Source: Streptomyces violaceoruber
GTDB lineage: Bacteria; Actinomycetota; Actinomycetes; Streptomycetales; Streptomycetaceae
NCBI GenBank assembly: GCA_000720805.1
Contig: JODI01000050.1
Span: forward strand, 1-60,508
Direction: 5' to 3'
DNA: 60,508 nucleotides
Shown: one piece after another, positions 34,883 to 42,302 of the stretch
Position numbering within the stretch: position 1 is the first letter of the stretch
Layout of the letters: each line of letters starts with the position of its first letter
Program-made: the position numbers and the translations under genes
The notes under the pieces: generated by a model
The model's database searches: none
Told to the model about the DNA's origin: nothing
The model's input: the letters and a program-made list of their open reading frames with translations, nothing else

Positions 34883-35222
34883 CGTAGCCGACGTTGCTGC
34901 TATAGGCGTTGCATTGCGAGCGGTGGCGAGACCGTCGGCTGGTCACCTGGCGTTTCCCGCATGACTGAGGTGGTGGGGACGCAGCGGGCGATTGTCAGTG
35001 GGCCGGTATTCGGAGGAGCGCACTCAGGTATGCGCGGGCCGTGGTCGACGGGGACTGGGTGCATGGTCGGGGACGACCGGGTTCGACTACCCGGTGGTGG
35101 CGATCTCCGAGAATGTGGTGGAGCAGTCCGTCACGGACGGCCGTGTGCGCGCAGAACTGATCTGCCGTCACCCGATCGAGGAGACGGGTGTTACGACTGC
35201 GTGGCCAGGCGTCCGGCGGCCG

Positions 35223-35492
35223 ATCACCCAGAGCAACGGGTCCGTATGGCGCCTGCGTCTCGCCCAGCCGCAGATTAGCCAGGTCTGGACCGACCGCGGC
35301 TACGCCGGTGACCTCGTCAACTGAGCCTGCGACCGGCTCTTGCTCACCCTGTGCACCGTGTCCCGGCCCAAGGGCACCAAAGGCTTCGTCGTCCTATCCC
35401 GCCAAGCCGAACGCACGATCGAGTGGTGCATGAACGCCCGCCGTGACGCGTGCGAGTACGAACGCCACCACAGCACTCCGAAGCGCACCTGA
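35223..35492 (+). pseudogene. IS5-like DDE transposase C-terminal remnant
   Basis: One frame encodes LRLAQPQISQVWTDRGYAGDLVN, then an in-frame TGA (35322-35324), then LLLTLCTVSRPKGTKGFVVLSR, AERTIEWCMNARRDACEYERHH and a stop at 35490-35492. The W.DRGY block, KGFVVL and ERTxxW...RR...YER are the conserved C-terminal half of IS5-family transposases, with the motif between VVL and ERT degraded. The catalytic N-terminal half is missing. The stretch 34883-35222 is an open frame I do not recognise and may be unrelated debris. Confidence 0.75.
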
Positions 35493-35601
35493 ACTGGGCA
35501 CTCATAGGATGCCCCGGAGCCTGACTCGCAGGAGTCCCCGCACCACCTGGGCGAAGAAGCCATGCTGACACCCGTCGTACCCGTGCACGGAAGTGCAGAC
35601 G

Positions 35602-36744
35602 TCAGCACGTGCGGCGTTCCGCGACGGCTGTAACCGCCAGGGCGGCGACAGTCAGCAGGAACAGCAGTGCCCAGGCCGGGGTGAAGCTGCTGGTGAGGTC
35701 GACCAGCAGGCCAAGCACGGGCGGCACCGTGACGATGGCGATCTGGTTGACGGACATGGCCAGACCCAGGGCGAAGCCGATCTTGCCCGGTGGGGCCGCT
35801 TCGGTGACGTAGGCGACCCACGGGCCGTACCAGCCGAATCCGAAGAAGCCGAGCCAGATGAAGACGCCGGAAGCGACGACCGGTGCCCGCCCTGCCGGTG
35901 TCATCAGCACGGCCAGCCCGGCGATCACGGCAACCATGCAGACCAGCACGATGGCATAGCGCCCCGAACTGCTCCGGTCGCTCCAGGCCGCCAGGCATGT
36001 CCGGCCCGCAACGCCCGCACCCTGGGATGCCACCAGGATCAGGGCCGCCTGCCCGGCGCCGACCGATGACACGTTGTTGAGGTGGAGCACTGTCAGGATG
36101 CCCAAGCCGTACTGCACCGAGATCAGGCTGGTCCCCGACAGTATGATCTTCACCGTGGACGGTTCACGGAGCATGCGTAGCCGGCCGCGGAGCTGTGCCG
36201 CTAGCGAGGCTGACGGTTCCTTGTCCTGCGGGGCAGGCAGCGCAGGCGGCCGACGGTAGCAGCCCATGAAAAGGCCCGCTCCGAGCATCGCGACGAAGCC
36301 GCCGGTCAGCAGTGTCGCCCGCCAGCCGAACTCCTCGGCGACGAGAGGGAGTACGGCCGAGGCGAGCGCCGCCCCCAGCGGCAGCCCGGCCTGCCGGATA
36401 CCCATCGCGAAGCCGCGCTGTGACGCGTCGAACCAGGAAGCCACCGATTTGCTCCCACCCGGCTGGACGGTGCTGTATCCCGTGCCGACCACCAGCAGTG
36501 CGACCAGCAGGGCCGTGTACCCCGGCGCCAGGCTCCCTGCGCTTAGAGCCAGCGCGACCACGCCGGCCCCGATCCCGACCACCCAGCGCTCGCTGTAGCG
36601 GTCCAGCAGCTCGCCGGCCACCAGCAGACCGGCCAGCGGCACGAGTTGGGCCGCCGAGATCAGCAGACCCAGCTGCGCCGTGCTCAGGGCCAGGGGGGCG
36701 GGAGCGAGCACGATCCGGTCGTACAGGCGGCGGATCTCGTTCAC
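35602..36744 (-). CDS. MFS transporter, apparently lacking its first helix
   Basis: A 380-residue major facilitator with about 11 hydrophobic segments. The protein begins close to the second helix (STAQLGLLISAAQLVPLAGLLVAGELLDRYSERWV, which carries the loop 2-3 signature), so helix 1 of a standard 12-helix protein is absent. A stop codon lies ten codons upstream of the GTG, and no upstream frame restores the missing part. It resembles nitrate/cyanate or organic anion transporter relatives (FGFGWYGPWVAYVTEAAPPGK). It may be non-functional. It lies in the island between transposase debris and a frameshifted gene. Confidence 0.75.
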   Translation of the reverse strand: MNEIRRLYDRIVLAPAPLALSTAQLGLLISAAQLVPLAGLLVAGELLDRYSERWVVGIGAGVVALALSAGSLAPGYTALLVALLVVGTGYSTVQPGGSKSVASWFDASQRGFAMGIRQAGLPLGAALASAVLPLVAEEFGWRATLLTGGFVAMLGAGLFMGCYRRPPALPAPQDKEPSASLAAQLRGRLRMLREPSTVKIILSGTSLISVQYGLGILTVLHLNNVSSVGAGQAALILVASQGAGVAGRTCLAAWSDRSSSGRYAIVLVCMVAVIAGLAVLMTPAGRAPVVASGVFIWLGFFGFGWYGPWVAYVTEAAPPGKIGFALGLAMSVNQIAIVTVPPVLGLLVDLTSSFTPAWALLFLLTVAALAVTAVAERRTC

Positions 36745-36930
36745 GGTCGGGGGTTCGGGCCGTTCTTTTCAGGAACCCAGCCGATCTTCCTGGCGTGCAG
36801 GGGCACCGACACCCTCCCCAGACCGAACGCCGGCCTTCACGACCACGATGGGTCATGAAGGCGGACGTCACGCTCGCCCCGGAATTCACCAACGGTGTCG
36901 CTTCAATGCCGGGGACGAGGCGTTTGTGGG

Positions 36931-37330
36931 CTACAGCTCGATCTCGATGTGCTCCACGTCGGTGAACTCCACGCCCGGGCCGTGCGCGCGGGAGTCGTTG
37001 GCGCGGAAGTACATCTGCGCGAGGCCCTCGGCCGCGATCTGCTGGAGCTGTTGCTCGGTCGCGCCCTGCTCCCGGGCGGTGAACAGCCGGTCCGCGAACA
37101 CGGGCGGAAGGGGCCTGGGGGATGTCGCGGATCCGGGCGTCGTCGGTCGTGCCAGGCGCCGCGGTGAACCCGAAGCGGGCCCGGGTGGAGACGACCAGAC
37201 CGCCGGTGGAGGCTGCCTTCTTCTTAGCCTTGGCCCGGATCTGCGGCTGCCACCGCTTCTTGACCTCACGCTCTATGCGCGGTGTTGTCTGAGCTTCGTG
37301 ATTTTGGTGTCGCTGGCGGCCTGACCTGCG
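36931..37330 (-). pseudogene. Frameshifted unknown protein
   Basis: Two minus-strand frames join into one protein. The upstream part reads REVKKRWQPQIRAKAKKKAASTGGLVVSTRARFGFTAAPGTTDDARIRDIP. After a shift near 37120 the other frame continues FADRLFTAREQGATEQQLQQIAAEGLAQMYFRAN and ends EFTDVEHIEIEL at 36931. Composition and codon use look genuine in both pieces, but I do not recognise the family. The 36745-36930 stretch holds nothing convincing. Confidence 0.45.
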
Positions 37331-37381
37331 GCTTCTGTGGGGGTTCGGTCGTCCGGGGGCGGTCCGGGACGCGTTTCGGCG

Positions 37382-37387
37382 TACAAT
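37382..37387 (+). promoter_or_regulatory. Possible -10 element for the PAS gene
   Basis: TACAAT is close to the vegetative consensus and stands out in GC-rich DNA about 120 bases before the PAS-protein start. No good -35 hexamer is visible at 17-19 bp, so the call is tentative. Confidence 0.3.
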
Positions 37388-37504
37388 GATTCCTTCAATC
37401 TTGTGGGAACTCAGTGTGTGCTGCGTCACGTTCGAGTTGAATGATTGTTAGTGAGCGAACCGACGTGCGGTACGTGCGGACGCGGCAGCCTGCAGGGGGT
37501 CCAG

Positions 37505-38911
37505 GTGAGTGCTTCCCGGCGTAGTGGGACCACCGACGAGATCGGGCCGGACGAGCCCGAGCGGGACGGTCCGGAGGGTTCGGACGGCTCGGATCTGCTG
37601 GCCGCCTTGCTCGACGGCATGGACGCGGCCTTGTGCGCCTTCGACGCGGACGGTGTGGTGACGCACTGGAACCGTGAGGCGGAGCGGATTCTCGGCTGGA
37701 CCGCTGAGGAAGCGGTGGGGCGGCAGGGCTTCGCCGGGTGGGCGGTGCGCAGTGCCGATGCCGAGGAGGTCGAGGGGCGGCTGCTGTCGGCGATGCACGC
37801 CCTGGGGCGGCAGGTGCATGAGTTCGCGTTGCTGACCAAGGACGGCGGCCGGGTGCTCGTACGGACGCAGTCGGCGGCCGTGCGGGGGCCGGACGGGAAG
37901 CCGGCCGGGGTGTACTGCGCGTTCAGTGAGGTGCACACGCAGATCGATCTGGAGCGGTCGATCGCGCTGAGTGAGGCGTTGTTCGAGGACGCGTCCTGGG
38001 GTGTGGTGCTCGTCGACGTCGATCTGCGGCCGGCTGTGGTCAACGCGCACGCGGCCCGGGCGTTCGGGGTCGGGCGCACGTCTGTGCTGGGGCGGCCTCT
38101 CGGGGATCTGCTGGCGCAGGGTGTGGAGGAGCTGGAGAGTGCGCTCACGCATGTGCTGGCGGAGGGTGCGCCGCCGGCGCCCGCCGAGGTCTGGGTGAGT
38201 GTGCGTACCCCGGAGGGCGACAAGCGGCGTTGCTGGCGGTGCGGGTTCGTCCGGCTGGCGTCGCCGCTGGCGGAGGAGCCTGTGCCCTTGGGGGTGGGCT
38301 GGCTCTTCGAGGACGTGACGGAGGCGAAGCAGAGTGAGCAGGAGGCGTCGCTGCTGCGGTTCCGTACGAATCAGTTGCACCGGGCGGCGCGGGCTGCCGC
38401 CGAGTGCGAGGACCCGTTGGAGGCGGCGACCGTTCACCTGGACTTCGCGCTCGCGGGTTTCGCCGACCATGCGCTGATCGACCGGGTGGCGGGTGGTGCG
38501 GTGGCCGACGGGGAGGAGACGGGTCCGGTGCGGCTGGTGCGGGTGGCCGCGACGCCTTCCGGGGCGCCCGGGCCGAGTCCGGTGACCGGGCAGGCGGGGT
38601 TGCCGGTGCGGTACGCGGAGGGGCATCCGGCGTTGCAGTGCGTGGACCGGATCGGGGCTGTGCGGGCGAGTGTGGGGGCTGTGCCGGCGGCTCAGGCGCG
38701 GGAGTGGGCGCTGGCCCGGCAGTGGCCCGGGGACGCGGTGCACGCGCTGTGTGCGGTGCTGCGGAGTCGGGGGCGGACGCTCGGGGTCGTGACGTTTCTG
38801 CGGGGGGCCGGGCGGAGTCAGTTCGAGCGGGGCGACGCGGTGTACGCGGAGGATGTGGCGGTGCGGATCGCCTGTGCGTTGGATCTGGGTGAGGCGGTGG
38901 GGCGGGAGTAG
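37505..38911 (+). CDS. PAS-domain signalling protein
   Basis: A 468-residue soluble protein. One PAS domain (about 30-150) contains LLDGMDAALCAFDADGVVTHWNREAERILGWTAEEAVGR and a PAC-like VYCAFSEVHTQIDLERS. A second PAS-like unit begins LFEDASWGVVLVDVDLRPAVVNAHAARAFG and ends GVGWLFEDVTEAKQSEQE. The C-terminal third looks like a divergent GAF domain. There is no kinase, PP2C or cyclase output, so it may act through a partner. GTG 37505 has AGGGGG upstream; in-frame starts at 37445 and 37451 would add a short Cys-containing tail. Conserved neighbour of the SIS/dmdR1 genes. Confidence 0.8.
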   Translation: MSASRRSGTTDEIGPDEPERDGPEGSDGSDLLAALLDGMDAALCAFDADGVVTHWNREAERILGWTAEEAVGRQGFAGWAVRSADAEEVEGRLLSAMHALGRQVHEFALLTKDGGRVLVRTQSAAVRGPDGKPAGVYCAFSEVHTQIDLERSIALSEALFEDASWGVVLVDVDLRPAVVNAHAARAFGVGRTSVLGRPLGDLLAQGVEELESALTHVLAEGAPPAPAEVWVSVRTPEGDKRRCWRCGFVRLASPLAEEPVPLGVGWLFEDVTEAKQSEQEASLLRFRTNQLHRAARAAAECEDPLEAATVHLDFALAGFADHALIDRVAGGAVADGEETGPVRLVRVAATPSGAPGPSPVTGQAGLPVRYAEGHPALQCVDRIGAVRASVGAVPAAQAREWALARQWPGDAVHALCAVLRSRGRTLGVVTFLRGAGRSQFERGDAVYAEDVAVRIACALDLGEAVGRE

Positions 38912-38937
38912 GTCCGCCCCGGTCCCGACGGGCGGCC

Positions 38938-39693
38938 TCAGCGGAGGTAGTGGATCCGGTCCCCGTACGTCTCGAACACGCGCCTGTTCCACTCGTGTCC
39001 TCCGTCCACGTTCCCGGATCGCAGGAGCGGAGGTTCGACGCCTCGGTCGGCGAGGCTTCCCGCTGCCGTGGCCATGACGGCCTGGAGGATGGCCGAGGTG
39101 ACGACGGTGGAGGCGGGGGCGAAGGGGGCGGGGACGGTGTCGAGGGTGAGTTCGGCGTCGCCGATCGCGATCTTGGAGTCGAGGACGACGTCGCAGTGGT
39201 CCTTGAGGTAGGTGCCGGAGACATGGCGGGAGCTGGTCTCGGAGGCGTAGGCCACCGAGGTCACGCCGATGACCCGGACGCCGAGGGCGCGGGCTTTCAT
39301 GGCCATCTCGACGGGGAGCGCGTTGCGGCCGGACAGCGAGATGATCACGAGGGCGTCGCCCGCGCGGAGCGGGGAGCAGTCCAGGACGGCGCTCGCGAGG
39401 CCGTCGACGCGTTCCAGGGCGGAGCCGAGGGTGGCCGGCATGACGTCGACGCCGACGACACCGGGGACGGTCAGCAGGTTCATCAGGGCGAGGCCGCCGG
39501 CGCGGTAGACGACGTCCTGGGCGGCGAGTGAGGAGTGTCCGGCGCCGAAGGCGAAGAGGCGGCCGCCTGCGGTCACGGTGTCGGCGAGGAGGTTCCCGGC
39601 CGCTTCGATGGAGGAGGCCTCCTCGTCCCGGACCCGCTGCAGCAGGCCGATCGCGGCGTCGAAGAACTGACCGGACAGCGTGCCGTCGCTCAT
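38938..39693 (-). CDS. SIS-domain sugar-phosphate-binding protein
   Basis: A 251-residue protein with a single SIS domain: ADTVTAGGRLFAFGAGHSSLAAQDVVYRAGG, LDCSPLRAGDALVIISLSGRNALPVEMAMKARALGVRVIGVTS and a conserved C-terminal ERVDG-type segment. SIS domains bind phosphosugars and act as isomerases, epimerases or regulators; the specific role is unknown. ATG 39693 has GAAAGGG upstream; the frame is open further but lacks a ribosome site. It is divergent from dmdR1 across a 300-bp region in which I find no iron box. Confidence 0.88.
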   Translation of the reverse strand: MSDGTLSGQFFDAAIGLLQRVRDEEASSIEAAGNLLADTVTAGGRLFAFGAGHSSLAAQDVVYRAGGLALMNLLTVPGVVGVDVMPATLGSALERVDGLASAVLDCSPLRAGDALVIISLSGRNALPVEMAMKARALGVRVIGVTSVAYASETSSRHVSGTYLKDHCDVVLDSKIAIGDAELTLDTVPAPFAPASTVVTSAILQAVMATAAGSLADRGVEPPLLRSGNVDGGHEWNRRVFETYGDRIHYLR

Positions 39694-39742
39694 GCGGGCC
39701 CTTTCAGGACGAGGTGTCGAGGTGGGGTGTCTGTGCCGCGGA

Positions 39743-40666
39743 TCACGGTGCGGTCTGGACCAGTGGGATGTCAATACGGCCGCGTCCGGTGCGGCAGGTC
39801 GCCGAGGCGGTCGGGACCGTGACGTCGTTACTGTGGGGAGAGCACCGGCCCCGCAGCCGTCGGAACCTCCCCGTAATGCCTTGGTTGCAACGGCGCGGCA
39901 CGGTTGTCGGTGGTATCCGGCAGAATTGGGTCCAGGGCCAGCGCACGAGCCGGGAAGCTGTCGTGCTTCCGGCGGATCTCATCAAGGGGCACGTATGTCC
40001 GGACTGATCGACACCACGGAGATGTATCTCCGCACCATCCTCGAGCTGGAGGAGGAAGGTGTGGTCCCCATGCGTGCCCGGATCGCCGAGCGGCTCGACC
40101 AGAGCGGGCCGACGGTCAGCCAGACGGTGGCGCGGATGGAGCGGGACGGTCTGGTGTCCGTCGCGACCGACCGGCACCTGGAGCTCACCGACGAGGGCCG
40201 GCGGCTGGCCACGCGGGTGATGCGCAAGCACCGGCTCGCGGAGTGTCTGCTCGTCGATGTGATCGGTCTGGAGTGGGAGCAGGTGCACGCCGAGGCGTGT
40301 CGCTGGGAGCACGTGATGAGCGAGGCCGTCGAGCGCCGTGTGCTGGAGTTGCTGCGGCACCCCACCGAGTCGCCGTACGGCAATCCGATTCCCGGTCTGG
40401 AGGAACTCGGCGAGAAGGACGGTGCCGACCCGTTCCTGGACGAGGGCATGGTGTCGTTGTCGGATCTCGACCCGGGTGCCGACGGCAAGACGGTCGTGGT
40501 GCGCCGGATCGGTGAGCCGATCCAGACGGACGCGCAGTTGATGTACACGCTGCGCCGGGCGGGTGTGCAGCCCGGTTCGGTGGTGAGCGTGACGGAGTCG
40601 GCGGGCGGCGTGCTGGTGGGCAGCGGCGGCGAGGCGGCCGAGCTGGCGTCGGACGTGGCCTCGCAC
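39743..40666 (-). other. Long antiparallel ORF over dmdR1 (possible adm homologue)
   Basis: A 307-codon frame with an ATG/GTG-type start near 40666 runs antisense through nearly all of dmdR1 and beyond its start. The product is rich in His, Arg, Leu and Gln. In S. coelicolor an antiparallel gene, adm, overlapping dmdR1 has been reported to be translated and to affect siderophore and antibiotic production. Whether this frame is the equivalent I cannot check. Antisense open frames are common in GC-rich DNA, so the call is weak. Confidence 0.3.
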
Positions 40667-40687
40667 GTGTTCGTCGCCAAGCGCTGA
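39995..40687 (+). CDS. dmdR1: Iron-dependent repressor DmdR1 (DtxR family)
   Basis: A 230-residue DtxR/IdeR-type repressor. The N-terminal winged helix reads LIDTTEMYLRTILELEEEGVVPMRARIAERLDQSGPTVSQTVARMERDGLV. The dimerisation and metal-binding segment has HRLAECLLVDVIGLEWEQVHAEACRWEHVMSEAVERRVLELL, including the HxxxC/E metal ligands. A C-terminal SH3-like domain ends SDVASHVFVAKR. With Fe2+ it represses siderophore and iron-uptake genes through 19-bp iron boxes. AAGGGG precedes ATG 39995. The gene carries a long antiparallel frame on the other strand. Confidence 0.95.
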   Translation: MSGLIDTTEMYLRTILELEEEGVVPMRARIAERLDQSGPTVSQTVARMERDGLVSVATDRHLELTDEGRRLATRVMRKHRLAECLLVDVIGLEWEQVHAEACRWEHVMSEAVERRVLELLRHPTESPYGNPIPGLEELGEKDGADPFLDEGMVSLSDLDPGADGKTVVVRRIGEPIQTDAQLMYTLRRAGVQPGSVVSVTESAGGVLVGSGGEAAELASDVASHVFVAKR

Positions 40688-40959
40688 GCGGGTGAACAGG
40701 TGAGCGCTGTGCGCGGTTCCTGCGTGCCGGCGCTGGTCCGTTCTCCAGGAGGCAGGTCGTCAACTCCTGGAAAAGGGGAGGTGGTTGTGGTGTCTCGGCG
40801 ATCTCGTCGAATACGGGTTCGTGTGCGCCGAATCGCAGCGCCCGGACGTTTCGCGTGCGAGGCTGTCGCGTGAGGCATATGACCTGAGGGGCTCTTGGCG
40901 TGGGGTGGCGGTGACGCCGTCCGGCCGGTGAGGGGGCGGGGATGATGTGCCGTGAGCGT

Positions 40960-41003
40960 GGGGAGGGCCCCGGCGCTGTGTGGCGCCGGGGCCTGTCCTC
41001 CCC
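40960..41003. terminator. Strong hairpin in the dmdR1-hydrolase gap
   Basis: GGCCCCGGCGC (40966-40976) pairs perfectly with 40983-40993 around a TGTGTG loop. The stem is extended outside by GGGGAGG/CCTCCCC with a 3-nt bulge. It lies about 280 bases after the dmdR1 stop. The remainder of 40688-41332 has no gene I can support. Confidence 0.75.
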
Positions 41004-41332
41004 TGTGCTGACCCGGAGCCCCGAGCTCTCAGGGTCATCCCCTGCGGACCGATGTCCCCGAGCGGTCCGCCTCCCGTTGAAGATCTCCCCTCGGTGGCGG
41101 CGATCATTCCTTGAGGGGGGTCACTCGAACGAGGGGTGTTGTCGGTGAGAAGGGGCGAGAGCGGGATTTTCGAATAGGCTTTCGATGGCCTGCGGGTGAC
41201 GTATCACGCGGAATCCGCGCTTCAGGGGTGTGGGCAGCACGGCGAACACGACAGGCAGGACGCGGTTCACAGGACCGTCCGCCCCGAGCGGGAGCGAGCG
41301 GTCCGAGCGGAGCTAGGGGGGTGCCAGGACCT

Positions 41333-42232
41333 ATGGCGCGACGCATCGACGTGACCGGGGCGGGCGGCGTACGTCTCGCCGCCTGGGAGTTCGGCGACCC
41401 TCCCAAGACCGATCCGGTGAAGGACGGTCCGGGGGAGACGGTGGCGGGCGAGCGGGCCGGCGGGGTGCTGTTATTGCACGGGCTGATGGGCCGGGCCTCC
41501 CACTGGGCGTCCACCGCCCGCTGGCTCTCCGAGCGGCACCGCGCCGTCGCCCTCGACCAGCGGGGCCACGGTCAGAGCGACAAGCCGCCACGGACCGCCT
41601 ACACCCGCGAGGCCTACGTCGAGGACGTCGAGGCCGCCCTCGAACAGCTCGGACTCGGCCCGGCCGTCCTCATCGGGCACGCGATGGGTGCTCTGACCGG
41701 CTGGCAGCTCGCCGCGAAGCGCCCCGACCTGGTCCGCGGCCTGATCATCTGCGACATGCGGGCCTCCGCTCTCGGCGCCGCCTCGCAGCGCGAGTGGGAG
41801 GACTGGTTCCAGGCCTGGCCCGCCCCCTTCGCCACACTCGCCGACGTCCGCAAGTGGTTCGGCGAGGACGACCCCTGGGTGGAGCGCCCGAACCCGGCCC
41901 GCGGCGAGTTCTACGCCGAGGTCATGCACGAGTCCCCCGACGGCTGGCGCCCGGTCTTCGATCCGGCGCAGATGCTCGAGTCCCGCGAGACGTGGGTGTA
42001 CGACGCGCACTGGGAGGAGCTCGCCCAGGTCCAGTGCCCCGCCCTGGTCGTCCGTGGTCTCGACGGTGAGCTGGGCCGCGCCGAGGCGCAGGAGATGGTC
42101 CGCGTCCTGCCCCGTGGCGAGTACGCGGAAGTCGCGGACGCCGGCCACCTCGTCCACTACGACCAGCCGGAGGCCTGGCGGGGCGCCATCGAGCCCTTCC
42201 TGGACGGCGTCCTCACGGGTCTCAAGGGCTGA
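41333..42232 (+). CDS. Alpha/beta-hydrolase-fold protein with Ala at the nucleophile
   Basis: A 299-residue alpha/beta-hydrolase. The oxyanion region VLLLHGLMGRASHW, LDQRGHGQSDKP and the acid and His positions (Asp244 in RGLDGELG, His272 in ADAGHLVHYDQPE) are all present. The nucleophile elbow reads GHAMG (115-119), so the expected Ser is Ala117 (GCG at 41681-41683). Without a nucleophile the protein should not act as an esterase; it may bind a ligand or catalyse a cofactor-free reaction. ATG 41333 is preceded by a weak AGGGGGG site. The frame is open upstream but the composition there is not coding-like. Confidence 0.85.
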   Translation: MARRIDVTGAGGVRLAAWEFGDPPKTDPVKDGPGETVAGERAGGVLLLHGLMGRASHWASTARWLSERHRAVALDQRGHGQSDKPPRTAYTREAYVEDVEAALEQLGLGPAVLIGHAMGALTGWQLAAKRPDLVRGLIICDMRASALGAASQREWEDWFQAWPAPFATLADVRKWFGEDDPWVERPNPARGEFYAEVMHESPDGWRPVFDPAQMLESRETWVYDAHWEELAQVQCPALVVRGLDGELGRAEAQEMVRVLPRGEYAEVADAGHLVHYDQPEAWRGAIEPFLDGVLTGLKG

Positions 42233-42302
42233 CGCCACCCGGCACGGCACGCGCCCCGACGCTCACCGGACCCGCGTTCCCGCCCCGCCTGCGCCCCGAA
42301 GG

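Noticed and set aside
39694..39994. Search for an iron box (TTAGGTTAGGCTCACCTAA-like) in front of dmdR1
   Set aside because: No sequence close to the 19-bp consensus was found by eye, so autoregulation by DmdR1 is not claimed.
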